DNA of 64,000 nt from contig NZ_CP012808.1 in NCBI RefSeq assembly GCF_001307195.1, forward strand, positions 1,488,001-1,552,000. The letters run 5' to 3'. The notes below the pieces were generated by a model. It ran no database searches and had not been told where the DNA came from. It saw only the letters and a list, made by a program, of their open reading frames with translations. Position 1 is the stretch's first letter; each line of letters begins with the position of its first letter. The position numbers were made by a program, and so were the translations under genes. The stretch is from Acinetobacter equi. GTDB taxonomy: Bacteria > Pseudomonadota > Gammaproteobacteria > Pseudomonadales > Moraxellaceae. Positions 1 to 9,057 of this stretch are shown here, in pieces.

Positions 1-510
1 CCAACGGTTGATGTTGTAACAGGTTTAATTAAAGCCAATATTCCTACTCGTGCAGCATTACGTGTAAATAGTAAGTTAGATTCACGAACCATTTTAGATG
101 CTGGTGGTGCAGAAGACTTGTTAGGCCACGGTGATATGTTATTTCTTGGACCAGGAAAAATTGAGCCTGAACGTGTGCATGGTGCATTTATCTCTGATGA
201 TGAAGTAAACCGTATATGTGATGCATGGCGTGAACGAGGTGAGCCAAATTATGTGGATGAAATTTTAACGCCATATGATGAGGAACCAAGTTCACGTGGT
301 TTTGAAGATGGAGAGGGAGCGCCAGATCGTGATGCACTTTATGATCAATGTGTTTCATTTGTATTAGAGACAAGAAAAGCATCAACCTCATCTTTACAAA
401 GAAAGTTTAGCTTGGGTTATAACCGAGCTGCACGCATTATCGATCAAATGGAAGAGAACGGAATTGTTAGTGCTATGGGAGCAAACGGAAAACGAGAAAT
501 TCTCGTATAA
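1..510 (+). CDS. ftsK: DNA translocase FtsK, C-terminal part (5' end outside window)
   Basis: The open frame enters from the left edge and ends at TAA 508-510, giving the last 169 residues. The first part is the end of the RecA-like motor ([10 protein letters not shown], then [13 protein letters not shown], characteristic of FtsK/SpoIIIE). After an acidic linker come about 65 residues of the winged-helix gamma domain ([18 protein letters not shown]), which in known FtsK reads KOPS sequences and contacts XerD. FtsK is a septal inner-membrane pump that clears chromosome termini and activates dif recombination during division. The motor Walker motifs and membrane domain lie upstream of the window. 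A strong terminator follows. Identification is secure. Confidence 0.95.
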   Translation, partial: PTVDVVTGLIKANIPTRAALRVNSKLDSRTILDAGGAEDLLGHGDMLFLGPGKIEPERVHGAFISDDEVNRICDAWRERGEPNYVDEILTPYDEEPSSRGFEDGEGAPDRDALYDQCVSFVLETRKASTSSLQRKFSLGYNRAARIIDQMEENGIVSAMGANGKREILV

Positions 511-527
511 TTGTTTCTTAAATGAAG

Positions 528-550
528 AGCCTGCGTGAGCAGGCTTTTTT
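528..550 (+). terminator. Intrinsic terminator after ftsK
   Basis: A 7-bp perfect stem AGCCTGC/GCAGGCT (528-534 and 539-545) with a GTGA loop is followed by a T tract to 550, 18 bp after the ftsK stop. It separates ftsK from the downstream carrier gene. Confidence 0.9.
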
Positions 551-574
551 AAAGATAGATGTATTGAGACAATA

Positions 575-1477
575 ATGAATATATTAATTGCACTATTTCC
601 GCTTGTTTCCTTAATTGCGGTTGGGTGTATTTTGAAAAAAACTCGATTTCTCACAGATGGATTTTGGGGAAATTCGGAAAAATTAAATTACTATGTTTTA
701 TTTCCTGCATTACTATTTTTGAATATTTCAAAAGTTGAACTTAATCTTGATACAGTTTCAAGTTTAATTATGGTGTTAGGAGTAGTAACTATCGGTGTTG
801 CTATTTTTTTATGGAGTTTAAAAAAATATTATCAGACTCCCATAACAAGATTTGGCGTTTATGTACAAAGCCAATTACGGTTTAATACCTATATTGGTCT
901 CTCTTTAGTTGCCATGCTTTCAGGTACTAAAGGTATGCAGATGTTTTCAATGTTAATTGCTGTTGCTATACCATTAGTAAACATTATTTCTGTATTGTCA
1001 TTTTCTACAGTTAATGCTGAAAATTTACGTAAAACTTGTTTTGCAATTTTAAAAAACCCACTCATTTTAGGTTGTGTAGTTGGTGTTATTTTTAATTTTC
1101 TCAATTTGAATTTATTTGAAGGGATAGAGCGGTTACTTGGTTTATTTGCGGCAATGAGTTTACCCTTAGGCTTGCTATCTGTAGGTGCTGCGTTACAGTT
1201 TAATCAAATAAAAACAGATATTAAGCGTTTAAGCCTAAATGTATTTGGTCGCTTGTTGATGATGCCATTACTTGCATTTTTCACATGTTATTGTTTTGGT
1301 TTAAATCAGTTTGAGACGACCATTTTAGTTACTTATTTTGCTTTACCTACAGCATCTGCCTCTTATATTTTAACAAAAGTTTATGCCGGGGATGATCGTT
1401 TGATGGCAGCAGTGATTAGCTTACAAACAGTATTTTTTATTGTGACGTATCCAGTCTTAGTGGAAATATTGCTTTGA
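575..1477 (+). CDS. AEC-family permease (auxin efflux carrier / malate permease type)
   Basis: The 300-residue product is almost entirely hydrophobic, with about ten predicted membrane segments in two five-helix halves, the usual size and shape for the AEC (BART superfamily) carriers. Family-like stretches are the N-terminal PLVSLIAVGCILKK and the C-terminal ALPTASASYILTKVYAGD, where the family carries a conserved A-x-P-x-A segment. Members move organic anions such as malate or malonate in bacteria; the substrate cannot be read here. The ATG at 575 has only a weak ribosome-binding site, but no better start is seen. It is monocistronic, lying between two strong terminators. Family call good, substrate unknown. 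Confidence 0.85.
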   Translation: MNILIALFPLVSLIAVGCILKKTRFLTDGFWGNSEKLNYYVLFPALLFLNISKVELNLDTVSSLIMVLGVVTIGVAIFLWSLKKYYQTPITRFGVYVQSQLRFNTYIGLSLVAMLSGTKGMQMFSMLIAVAIPLVNIISVLSFSTVNAENLRKTCFAILKNPLILGCVVGVIFNFLNLNLFEGIERLLGLFAAMSLPLGLLSVGAALQFNQIKTDIKRLSLNVFGRLLMMPLLAFFTCYCFGLNQFETTILVTYFALPTASASYILTKVYAGDDRLMAAVISLQTVFFIVTYPVLVEILL

Positions 1478-1495
1478 ATTATTCTTAATTAAATT

Positions 1496-1526
1496 AAAAA
1501 AGCCTGCATGTTATGCAGGCTTTTTA
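1496..1526. terminator. Bidirectional intrinsic terminator
   Basis: A 9-bp perfect stem AGCCTGCAT/ATGCAGGCT (1501-1509 and 1513-1521) has A's on its left and T's on its right. It can stop both the AEC gene from the left and the convergent small gene from the right. Confidence 0.88.
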
Positions 1527-1550
1527 TTTATAGAAAATTTTAAATAAAAC

Positions 1551-1838
1551 TTAAGCAAATTTTGCAAGCACTTCTAAAAAGCCATCTTTTTGACGAGGAA
1601 ACTTCGCAATAACCTCATGAATACGTTGACCTTCTAAATTGGTGGCATTGAGATCACGACCATCTGCAACGAATTTTGTCAAGAGACGTTCATAATCAGC
1701 AGGGCGCATATGTTTATATGCATGGTAAAGTACATGGAAATCTGCATTCACGCCTTCAGGAGGAAGCTGATTAAGGTAGGCAAATACACGCTCATCTGAC
1801 CATTCTTCGTTGAACGTTGCTGGTTGTGATAATGCCAT
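1551..1838 (-). CDS. PA4642-like small conserved protein
   Basis: A 95-residue soluble protein with no signal peptide or membrane segment. It starts MALSQPATFNEEWSDERVFAYLNQLPPEGVN and contains FHVLYHAYKHMRPADYERLL. This resembles the small proteins annotated as the PA4642 family in Pseudomonas and Acinetobacter, whose function is not known. The start has a reasonable AGGAGAT-type site on the minus strand (complement of 1843-1852). It lies downstream of min on the same strand, but the long hairpin at 1871-1939 should uncouple it from minE. Family call is from memory of the sequence pattern. Confidence 0.7.
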   Translation of the reverse strand: MALSQPATFNEEWSDERVFAYLNQLPPEGVNADFHVLYHAYKHMRPADYERLLTKFVADGRDLNATNLEGQRIHEVIAKFPRQKDGFLEVLAKFA

Positions 1839-1870
1839 TGCAATCTCCTAAATATATTCGTTTCAAGGTT

Positions 1871-1939
1871 TAAAAAAGGCAAAATACTTGTACGGCAAGG
1901 GAAAGGGATCTTTCCTAAACTTGCTGTGTATTTTGCCTT
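1871..1939 (-). terminator. Long branched terminator after minE
   Basis: On the minus strand, 33 nt after the minE stop, a perfect 12-bp outer stem (AAGGCAAAATAC at 1876-1887 with GTATTTTGCCTT at 1928-1939) encloses two inner stems. These are GCAAG/CTTGC (1895-1899, 1920-1924) and GGAAAG/CTTTCC (1900-1905, 1910-1915). On the minus strand it is followed by a T tract (A's at 1872-1877). It is much longer than the other terminators in this window. Confidence 0.8.
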
Positions 1940-1971
1940 GATTCAATGCAGTTGACTAATCAGAAATCAAA

Positions 1972-2244
1972 TTATCGCTCTTCAGGCAAATTGATATTCA
2001 TTTCAAGCATTTCAATGTTTGCTTCTGAACGAACAGACATTTGAATATGTTGTTCATCTACACCGCGAACATAGCGATTAACCACTTGCATGATCTCTTT
2101 TTTCATTTGATCAATTTTGTCTTGACTCAAACGTCTACCTAAGCCTTGTTCAGAGGCTACAATGACTTTTAAACGATCTTTAGCTGTTTGAGCACTTGAT
2201 GGTTTATCTTCACTGCTGAAAAGTTTACTCCAAAAACCTGCCAT
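1972..2244 (-). CDS. minE: Cell division topological specificity factor MinE
   Basis: The frame extends to 2256, but the ATG at 2244-2242 (MAGFWSKLFSS) is the family start and lies 1 nt after the minD stop. That gives a 90-residue protein, the usual size. The N-terminal amphipathic helix (FWSKLF) is the membrane-targeting part. Residues about 15-32 (TAKDRLKVIVAS) form the MinD-contacting anti-MinCD segment, and the rest is the dimerising topological-specificity domain. MinE stimulates MinD ATPase, drives pole-to-pole oscillation and confines the division inhibitor to the poles. It is the last gene of minCDE, with tight coupling to minD implied by the spacing. Confidence 0.96.
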   Translation of the reverse strand: MAGFWSKLFSSEDKPSSAQTAKDRLKVIVASEQGLGRRLSQDKIDQMKKEIMQVVNRYVRGVDEQHIQMSVRSEANIEMLEMNINLPEER

Positions 2245-2245
2245 T

Positions 2246-3058
2246 TTAAGCTCCAAATAATCGTGCTAACCAGCCTTTTGGTTTAGCCGTAATATGGCGA
2301 TATTCTCTTTCTTCACCTAAAAAACGAGCGACAAGATCATCATATGCTTGGCCTGCAGTTTCATCTTGATAAAGGATGACAGGTTTACCTTCATTTGATG
2401 CTTGTAAAACGCTTTTACATTCAGGAATAACGCCTAATGTTGGAATACGTAAAATATCTTTGGAAATGTCATCAATAGTTAACATTTCTTGTTTATCAGC
2501 ACGTTCAGGGTTGTAACGTGTGATACAAAGATGTTTACGAATTCGCCCCTCATTTTGTTCTACTTTTTTTGTTTTACTGTCGAGCATGCCGATAATACGA
2601 TCGGAATCTCGTACTGAAGAAATTTCAGGGTTAGTTACAATAATTGCTTCATCAGCATGATACATGGCTAAAATAGCACCACGTTCAATACCAGCAGGTG
2701 AATCACAAATAATATAATCAAACTCTTGAGAAAGTTCATCCATTACACGCGCAACACCCTCATCTGTTAGAGCATCTTTATCACGTGTTTGTGAAGCAGG
2801 TAATATATAAAGATTTTCAAGGTCTTTATCACGAATTAAAGCTTGTTGTAATCTTGCTTCGTTATTTAATACGTTAACAAAATCATAAACTACACGACGT
2901 TCGCAACCCATGATTAAATCTAAATTACGTAAGCCAACGTCAAAATCGATCACAACAGTTTTGTGACCGCGCTGGGCTAAACCTGTTGCAAAAGATGCGC
3001 TAGTCGTAGTTTTTCCTACGCCGCCTTTGCCTGATGTTACGACAACAATTTTCGCCAC
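2246..3058 (-). CDS. minD: Septum site-determining ATPase MinD
   Basis: An upstream in-frame GTG exists at 3067, but the AGGAG site overlaps it. The GTG at 3058 lies 8 nt after AGGAG and gives MAKIVVVTSGKGGVGKTT, the family N-terminus, and a 270-residue product equal to E. coli MinD. The deviant Walker A GKGGVGKTT has both lysines (K11 and K16). FDVGLRNLD and IICDSPAGIE follow as switch and Walker B regions. The C-terminus KGWLARLFGA is the amphipathic membrane-targeting helix. ATP-bound MinD dimers recruit MinC to the membrane and are released by MinE. Second gene of minCDE. Confidence 0.97.
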   Translation of the reverse strand: MAKIVVVTSGKGGVGKTTTSASFATGLAQRGHKTVVIDFDVGLRNLDLIMGCERRVVYDFVNVLNNEARLQQALIRDKDLENLYILPASQTRDKDALTDEGVARVMDELSQEFDYIICDSPAGIERGAILAMYHADEAIIVTNPEISSVRDSDRIIGMLDSKTKKVEQNEGRIRKHLCITRYNPERADKQEMLTIDDISKDILRIPTLGVIPECKSVLQASNEGKPVILYQDETAGQAYDDLVARFLGEEREYRHITAKPKGWLARLFGA

Positions 3059-3121
3059 CGAATCCACTCCTGTTATGGTTAAATCCCCATATTGTTTGGG
3101 GTTTTAGGTGTTATTTATATA

Positions 3122-3850
3122 TTAAAACTGAAGAGCATCAAAAACGAGCTCTTGATTATCATTTAAATAGATATGTACAGATTTTTTCACCACATCAGGT
3201 GGTATATCATCTGCTACGCAGTATGTCCCTGCAATAGAGACTAATTCAGCCTCGAGTGAATGGCAGAATATTCTTGCTGAAGTATTTCCTCCAGCACCAG
3301 CAATAACTCTTCCACGTACACTACCATAGATGTGTATATTTCCAGAAGCAATTACTTCAGAACCGCTATTAATTCCTGCATTTATAATAATATCACCCTG
3401 ATTTTGCACCAAGCACTGACCAGTTCTTAAAATTTCATCATGATAAGACGTTACATGAGAAATAATAGGGGGAGGAATAATTTCTGGTTTTTTTGAGTCT
3501 TGAGGTAATTCCTCTGGCACTTCAATTTTGACTTCAACAACTTGCTCTTTTTTAGCTTTTACTTGCTGTAAATGGCGATCAGGCGGTATTACAGGAAATT
3601 GAATAGCACGAGCTTGATCAGCTAAGATGCCTTCAGTGACTGCCATTGGTTGTAAATCTAGATCAATAAGAAGTTGAATGAGAGCAATAAGCTCTTGTTC
3701 AACAGAGCTCTCAATTACAGCGAGTGTTCCTTGCGGTGCTGTTTTCTCAAGCATAGGTGCTAATTGCTGTCGGATTGCATCATGATCACTTGTATCTAGG
3801 CTAATGCGAATAGCATTGACCATTCTGCCTTTTATCCGGATATCAGCCAT
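3122..3850 (-). CDS. minC: Septum site-determining protein MinC
   Basis: The frame opens further upstream, but the ATG at 3850 ([17 protein letters not shown]) follows AGGAAT at good spacing, giving 242 residues. The N-terminal domain (about 1-105) inhibits FtsZ assembly. A Pro/Lys/Glu-rich linker (about 105-140) leads to the C-terminal beta-helix dimerisation domain. That domain carries the repeats [20 protein letters not shown] and the glycine-rich [17 protein letters not shown] motif that binds MinD. First gene of minCDE. A small hairpin (3085-3101, CCCCA/TGGGG) lies between minC and minD and might tune their ratio, which is only an inference. Confidence 0.95.
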   Translation of the reverse strand: MADIRIKGRMVNAIRISLDTSDHDAIRQQLAPMLEKTAPQGTLAVIESSVEQELIALIQLLIDLDLQPMAVTEGILADQARAIQFPVIPPDRHLQQVKAKKEQVVEVKIEVPEELPQDSKKPEIIPPPIISHVTSYHDEILRTGQCLVQNQGDIIINAGINSGSEVIASGNIHIYGSVRGRVIAGAGGNTSARIFCHSLEAELVSIAGTYCVADDIPPDVVKKSVHIYLNDNQELVFDALQF

Positions 3851-3971
3851 ATTTATTCCTTTAGACTTCTGACAGTTAGTGGTGGTTGAGGTAGAGTTAT
3901 TAAATAAGAACAAATGCTAGAACAAATTTAATGATTTCTCTAGCGCCAGAAGTAAATTATTTTGCATTTGC

Positions 3972-5033
3972 TCACTCTTTGTTGTGTAGAGATTCATTTT
4001 TGCTTTCTTCAAGTATTTGTTGCCATTGTTTCACTTTTACTTGCTGTTGAATAGCATCAAGACTTTGGAAAACTACAGATTCTACAAGTTGTTCAATATG
4101 TGGATTATTTTCGATTGGGATTTGACTGATTTTTTCAGAAATTAAACGGTAAGATGTATTGTCAGATTGTGCATTTGTCGTAAAAGGTTGTATAAGCCCT
4201 TGGGTAATATTTTCACCTAATCGTTGACCAATACTTTGAATTTGTTGTTCAATTCGACTACCTACAATTGGGATTAAACGTAGCAATTGCGTAAGCTCAG
4301 GTGTATCTTCAATTGCTTTGTTTACAATTTGCCCCACATCTTGTGCAATAAGTTTGCGTTGCTGTTGTAATTCTTTACCGAGATGTTCTTGCAGAATATC
4401 GGTTAAACTGATTGCTAAAAGTTCACGATGTTGGTTAATAATATTTGAAATAAGCTGTTTATGCGTGGTGCTCGTGGTTAATTCTTTTCGAATACCCGAT
4501 AACACAGTAAGTACAATACGGCTAGTGAGTTCTTCCATTACAAGGTTGTAATAAAAGTTGGCTTGTTTATACCAACTTTTTGGGAAAATTTGATACCCAT
4601 GCTCATGTAGCTGATAGGCAATTACACCAGCACGTAATAATCGTAAGAAACGCAATTGTGGAATAACCGCTAGAATTTCGTACCAATGCACAAATGGAAA
4701 AAAGAACCAACGTTGGTGTTGTTTAAAAATAATTGCAATAATCCAGCGAATGGCTAATTCAATAATAAGTAAGCTTGTAAACCAACTTTCAGTAATGACA
4801 ACCCATGGATTAAGTTCAGTTTTATAATAAACAAGAATTTCAGATATTCTAAATAAATCAAAAAACCAATTGGTGAAGTTGCTCATTAAAATAGCATTTG
4901 AGCATAGGCAAAATAAGTTAATAATGATGAGAAACATCATAAAAACATCATAGCCTAAAGCGACCTTCCATCCCCAAGATCCTTCCTTTACAAAGTTAAA
5001 GGTTGGATTAATCCGTGGTTTATTATTGCTCAT
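3972..5033 (-). CDS. Voltage-sensor-domain membrane protein without a pore module
   Basis: The 353-residue protein opens with four membrane segments that match a voltage-sensor domain. S1 is about 24-46. S2 is about 77-101 (WFTSLLIIELAIRW, with the Kv-like F-x(6)-E-x(2)-R pattern). S3 is about 108-125 (HWYEILAVIPQL, like the Kv 'IDLVAIIP' motif). S4 (LRFLRLLRAG) has arginines every third residue at R128, R131 and R134. No S5, selectivity filter or S6 follows. Residues 150-353 are a long charged, Q-rich, probably helical cytoplasmic region. It resembles the 'ion transporter' proteins of gammaproteobacteria; stand-alone sensors can be proton channels or sensors. It lies 8 nt after the acyltransferase gene, so the two are probably co-transcribed. 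Architecture is seen; activity is unknown. Confidence 0.72.
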   Translation of the reverse strand: MSNNKPRINPTFNFVKEGSWGWKVALGYDVFMMFLIIINLFCLCSNAILMSNFTNWFFDLFRISEILVYYKTELNPWVVITESWFTSLLIIELAIRWIIAIIFKQHQRWFFFPFVHWYEILAVIPQLRFLRLLRAGVIAYQLHEHGYQIFPKSWYKQANFYYNLVMEELTSRIVLTVLSGIRKELTTSTTHKQLISNIINQHRELLAISLTDILQEHLGKELQQQRKLIAQDVGQIVNKAIEDTPELTQLLRLIPIVGSRIEQQIQSIGQRLGENITQGLIQPFTTNAQSDNTSYRLISEKISQIPIENNPHIEQLVESVVFQSLDAIQQQVKVKQWQQILEESKNESLHNKE

Positions 5034-5041
5034 TCTATTCC

Positions 5042-5977
5042 CTAGCTTACTTCATTTAGGCTGTTTCGTAGGTTTTGCTTCATTTGAGTAATGAGTTGAT
5101 CTTTTTCTTGCCAAAGCTCATCTACCCAATTTTGAAATCGTTCTTTATAAATAGGATCATCTTCATAATTTCCACCCAATACCCAGTCTGGAATGGAAAT
5201 CTTACGTAAGTTTACGGCAATACGAGGTACTTCACCTAACCAAAATTCGCCATAATCAGGAACACCGTCAGGATAAACAATAGTCATATCGACTAATGCA
5301 TCAATTTGGTCACCTAAAATATTTAAAGCAAGTGCTAAACCACCAGCCTTAGGTTTAAGCAAATTTACATACTGAGATTGCTGTTGCTGATGCTTTTCCT
5401 TTGTAAAACGAGTACCTTCTAAATAATTGAGTAAAGTAAAAGGTTGACTAAGTAGCTGTTCACACGCTTTTCGAGCTTCATCCATATCACGTGTTTTTAA
5501 TTCAGGATTTTTTTCAATTTGTATTTTTGTGTGGCGTTTCATCATAGGGAAGCCTAAAATTTTAAAAGCTTGCCCAACAAAGGGAATAAAAATAAGTTCC
5601 CACTTTGTAAAAAATCGTGTTAGTGGCATTCGTGTTAAGCCAAAATATTGGTTTACTGTAGTATCAACCCAACTCTGATGGTTACATGTCATTAAATAGC
5701 GCCCATTCATATTGAGTTCTAACTCAGGATCTATTTCAATATTCCATTTTGTATTTGGTAAAACATAATCAATTAACCAGTTGTTTATACTTAACCAACT
5801 GTTTGTAATTCGAATATTGGTTTCATCTACTTTTTTTGATTTTTTGAATAGTTTCGTGAGTCCAAGAGCGAGAACAGGTGGTCCATGAAAAAATGTACTT
5901 CCAGTAATGACAGCGCCAACGGTAAATCCTTTAGAAAGTTTTTTAAAAAAAGGTTGTTTATTTGGAACGCTTGCCAT
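5042..5977 (-). CDS. PlsC/YihG-like phospholipid acyltransferase
   Basis: A 311-residue membrane-associated acyltransferase. Catalytic block I is NHQSWVDT (the H-x4-D motif of the AGPAT superfamily). Block II-like sequence follows around FTKWELIFIPFVG, block III is YLEGTRFT, and block IV is the KPKAGGLALAL region. Enzymes of this family esterify lysophosphatidic acid or related lysophospholipids using acyl-ACP or acyl-CoA; YihG in E. coli is the closest architecture recalled. The N-terminal hydrophobic stretch (about 16-40) should anchor it in the inner membrane. First gene of a two-gene unit with the voltage-sensor protein. A core plsC may lie elsewhere, so this is likely a second acyltransferase. 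Confidence 0.85.
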   Translation of the reverse strand: MASVPNKQPFFKKLSKGFTVGAVITGSTFFHGPPVLALGLTKLFKKSKKVDETNIRITNSWLSINNWLIDYVLPNTKWNIEIDPELELNMNGRYLMTCNHQSWVDTTVNQYFGLTRMPLTRFFTKWELIFIPFVGQAFKILGFPMMKRHTKIQIEKNPELKTRDMDEARKACEQLLSQPFTLLNYLEGTRFTKEKHQQQQSQYVNLLKPKAGGLALALNILGDQIDALVDMTIVYPDGVPDYGEFWLGEVPRIAVNLRKISIPDWVLGGNYEDDPIYKERFQNWVDELWQEKDQLITQMKQNLRNSLNEVS

Positions 5978-6207
5978 ATTTTTCCCTATTAATATATGAA
6001 ATTTAGTATTTTATATTAAATGCAGTTTCTACTTTTAAAAAGTAAAAGGTAGATGAATAAATTAAAAATATTGTTAATTAAATCTAATAAAGAAGAAATT
6101 ATGTTGTAAAGTGTAAAAATATTAAGACTTTTTTACAAAAAGTCCATGTTCTATGCATGATTATAGGTCATAATTTATCTACAAAAACACAACAAAGGAG
6201 GCATGCA

Positions 6208-6855
6208 ATGCGTGCACTAGCAATTTCAGCAATAGCTGGGGCGATGATTCTTTCAGGTTGCCAAACCACAGGTAATATCGGTGGTGTTGAATATGATAAA
6301 ACTGCGCTTGGTGCCGTAATTGGTGCAGCAGCAGGTTATGGTATTTCAAAAGGTAATGCTAATACATCTAGTCAAAACAACCGAGCTACAGCTATTGGTG
6401 CTATCGTAGGTGGTGCGGCAGGTCTTTACTTAGATAATAAAGAGAAGAAACTTCGTCAACAAATGGCTGGAACAGGCGTAGAAGTTAACCGTAATCCAGA
6501 TGGTTCGGTTGGTCTAATTATGCCAGGTAACATTACATTTGATACGAACAAATCAAATATTAAGCCTAACTTCTATACAACCTTAGATAAAGTTGCTCAA
6601 GTACTTGCTGAAGATAATAAAAGCGGTATTTTAGTAACAGGTTATACTGATAATACGGGTAATGATTCAATTAATATCCCATTATCTCAAGCACGTGCTC
6701 AATCTGTAGCAAGTTATATTGCAAGCCGTGGTGTTTCTACTGCTCGTATTAACTCACAAGGTATGGGTTCAGCAAATCCAATTGCTGATAACTCAACTGC
6801 TGTAGGTCGTGAACAAAACCGTCGTGTAGAAATCAGTGTTTACGCAATTCAATAA
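6208..6855 (+). CDS. OmpA-family lipoprotein with glycine zipper (YiaD-like)
   Basis: The chosen ATG at 6208 has a perfect AAGGAGG site (6195-6201) and gives a 215-residue lipoprotein; an upstream in-frame start at 6157 has none. The signal ends in the lipobox ILSGC with Cys18. A glycine-zipper segment follows (GAVIGAAAGYGISKG, then GAIVGGAAGLYLDNK), about residues 32-85. The OmpA C-terminal domain spans about 105-215, with the TGYTDNTG and NRRVEISV signatures that bind peptidoglycan diaminopimelate. Such proteins link the outer membrane to the wall. No neighbour suggests a special role. A strong terminator follows. Confidence 0.9.
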   Translation: MRALAISAIAGAMILSGCQTTGNIGGVEYDKTALGAVIGAAAGYGISKGNANTSSQNNRATAIGAIVGGAAGLYLDNKEKKLRQQMAGTGVEVNRNPDGSVGLIMPGNITFDTNKSNIKPNFYTTLDKVAQVLAEDNKSGILVTGYTDNTGNDSINIPLSQARAQSVASYIASRGVSTARINSQGMGSANPIADNSTAVGREQNRRVEISVYAIQ

Positions 6856-6879
6856 TTTGAATATGATTTCAATTTAAAG

Positions 6880-6902
6880 AACCACCTTCGGGTGGTTTTT
6901 TT
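6880..6902 (+). terminator. Intrinsic terminator after the OmpA-like gene
   Basis: A 7-bp stem AACCACC/GGTGGTT with a UUCG tetraloop (6887-6890) is followed by T's. It is the classic very stable terminator form. Confidence 0.93.
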
Positions 6903-6985
6903 ATGATGATGAAATATGCATTTTGCATTAGGCAAGTTGCCTTGAGATGTCTATAATCACAAGCGGATTAAAAAGAGGAAAGCAT

Positions 6986-9025
6986 ATGTCACTTGCAAGT
7001 CAACTTAATGACAAGCAACTTGAAGCGATGAAACATACTCAAGGACCCTTGTTAGTGCTTGCAGGGGCTGGTTCAGGTAAGACATCGGTTATTACACGTA
7101 AAATTGCTTATTTAGTGAAGCATTGTGGTATTCCTGCACATCGCATTACTGCCATGACCTTTACCAATAAAGCTGCACGTGAAATGAAAGAGCGTGTGAC
7201 TAAGCTACTTTCTCGTGAAGAGTCAAAAGGTTTATCTGTATCTACCTTTCATACTTTTGGTTTGAATCTATTACGTATTGAACTTCAAAATACACCTTTG
7301 AAGCCGAATTTTTCCATTTTAGATGCAGATGATTGCAAACGAATTCTGATGGACTTAATGCACCGCGATAATATGTCAGGTGCAGAAAGTAAAGAACTCA
7401 TTGCGAGAGCAATGAAAATGATTTCAGACTGGAAAAATGATTTAATTCCACCAGAACAAGCGCATACTACATGTGAAACACCTGAAGATATTCAGATGGC
7501 TCATTTGTATCAACTTTATGAGCGTAATTTACGTGCCTATAATGCCGTTGATTTTGATGATTTGATTGTGATGCCAACTCGTCTTTTACAAGAAAATGCA
7601 GAGGTTCGTGATCGCTGGCAAAATCGTGTGCGTTATTTATTGGTTGATGAGTATCAAGATACCAACACGGCACAGTATATTTTGGTGAAATTATTAGTTG
7701 GTGTGATGGGACAGTTCACTGCGGTGGGTGATGATGATCAATCCATTTATGCATGGCGTGGTGCTAAGCCCGAAAATATGGCTTTGCTTAAAGAAGATTT
7801 TAGAAATTTAAAAGTCATTAAATTAGAACAAAATTACCGTTCTACCAGTCGAATTTTAAAAGCGGCCAATACAGTTATTGGAAATAATCCTCATATTTTT
7901 GATAAAAAATTATGGTCTGACAAAGGTCATGGTGAAGTCATTCGCGTGATTACTTGCCGTAATGATGATGATGAAGCGGAACGCGTTGTTAAAGATCTCA
8001 TCACCCATAAATTGATGAATGGTAAAAATTGGAAAGATTATGCGATTTTATATCGTGGTAACTTTCAAGCACGTATATTAGAAACGCAATTACGTCAAAT
8101 GCAAATCCCATATAAATTATCGGGTGGGCAGTCTTTCTTCGCACGAGCAGAGATTAAAGACATTATGAGTTATTTAAGACTCATTATTAATCCTGAAGAT
8201 GATAGTGCTTTTTTACGTATTATTAATACGCCAAAACGTGCCATTGGCCCTGTGACTTTAGAAAAGTTGGGTCTATTTGCACAAGAAAATCATTTATCAT
8301 TATTGACTGCGGCTGGCGATCAGCGTTTAACGATGGTAATGCCTAAAAAGGCAACGACGCAGTTGGCTGAGTTTGCAGATTTTATTGCAGGGTTTACTCG
8401 AAATTTATTGGAAGATGATGAGCCGGTTCCGATTATTCGCCAAATGATGTTGGAAGCAGGTTATATCGACTACATTAAAGAAAGTGCGGCAACGCCAGCA
8501 CAGGAAAAAACGAAACTTGATAATATTGAAATTTTATATAGCAGTATTCAAAGTTTAATTAACCGTGCTGAAGATGTAGACGAAAAAAATATTGAAAGTG
8601 TTATTCGTAAAATGGTGTTGCTTGATATGTTGGAGCAACAGCAGGAAGAAGAAGACACAGACAAAGTCAATTTATTGACTTTACATGCTTCGAAAGGTTT
8701 AGAGTTTCCATTTGTTTATTTAATTGGTTTGGAAGAAGAAATTCTGCCACATAAGAACTCCATTGTTGCTGAAACGGTCGAAGAAGAACGCCGTTTAATG
8801 TATGTGGGAATTACACGTGCACGACAAGGGTTAACCATTACATTGGCTGAACAGCGTAAGGCTGGTGGTCAAATGAAACAGATGACGCCAAGTCGTTTTT
8901 TAGATGAGTTACCACAAGATGAACTAGAGTGGCTAGGTCGCAAGAAAAAACTTGCAGGAAACATTGATCCTAAGCTACAAGCTCAACAATATTTAGAAAA
9001 CTTACGTGCTCTAATTAAACGTTAA
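6986..9025 (+). CDS. rep: ATP-dependent DNA helicase Rep
   Basis: The ATG at 6986 follows AGAGGAA and gives 679 residues, close to E. coli Rep (673). All superfamily 1A motifs are visible: Walker A AGAGSGKT (26-33), Ia [14 protein letters not shown], Walker [49 protein letters not shown] and [14 protein letters not shown]. The N-terminal [10 protein letters not shown] and the overall length favour Rep over UvrD (about 720 residues). Rep is a 3'-5' translocase that clears proteins ahead of replication forks. dut follows 32 nt later, so they may share a transcript. Confidence 0.9.
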   Translation: MSLASQLNDKQLEAMKHTQGPLLVLAGAGSGKTSVITRKIAYLVKHCGIPAHRITAMTFTNKAAREMKERVTKLLSREESKGLSVSTFHTFGLNLLRIELQNTPLKPNFSILDADDCKRILMDLMHRDNMSGAESKELIARAMKMISDWKNDLIPPEQAHTTCETPEDIQMAHLYQLYERNLRAYNAVDFDDLIVMPTRLLQENAEVRDRWQNRVRYLLVDEYQDTNTAQYILVKLLVGVMGQFTAVGDDDQSIYAWRGAKPENMALLKEDFRNLKVIKLEQNYRSTSRILKAANTVIGNNPHIFDKKLWSDKGHGEVIRVITCRNDDDEAERVVKDLITHKLMNGKNWKDYAILYRGNFQARILETQLRQMQIPYKLSGGQSFFARAEIKDIMSYLRLIINPEDDSAFLRIINTPKRAIGPVTLEKLGLFAQENHLSLLTAAGDQRLTMVMPKKATTQLAEFADFIAGFTRNLLEDDEPVPIIRQMMLEAGYIDYIKESAATPAQEKTKLDNIEILYSSIQSLINRAEDVDEKNIESVIRKMVLLDMLEQQQEEEDTDKVNLLTLHASKGLEFPFVYLIGLEEEILPHKNSIVAETVEEERRLMYVGITRARQGLTITLAEQRKAGGQMKQMTPSRFLDELPQDELEWLGRKKKLAGNIDPKLQAQQYLENLRALIKR

Positions 9026-9057
9026 TTAATTTCCACGAAATAAATAGGAATGAACAG

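Noticed and set aside
188-391. Minus-strand frame opposite ftsK, and many similar frames opposite or inside recognised genes
   Set aside because: Low-complexity His/Leu/Asn-rich translations without motifs or ribosome sites; they mirror the real coding strand.
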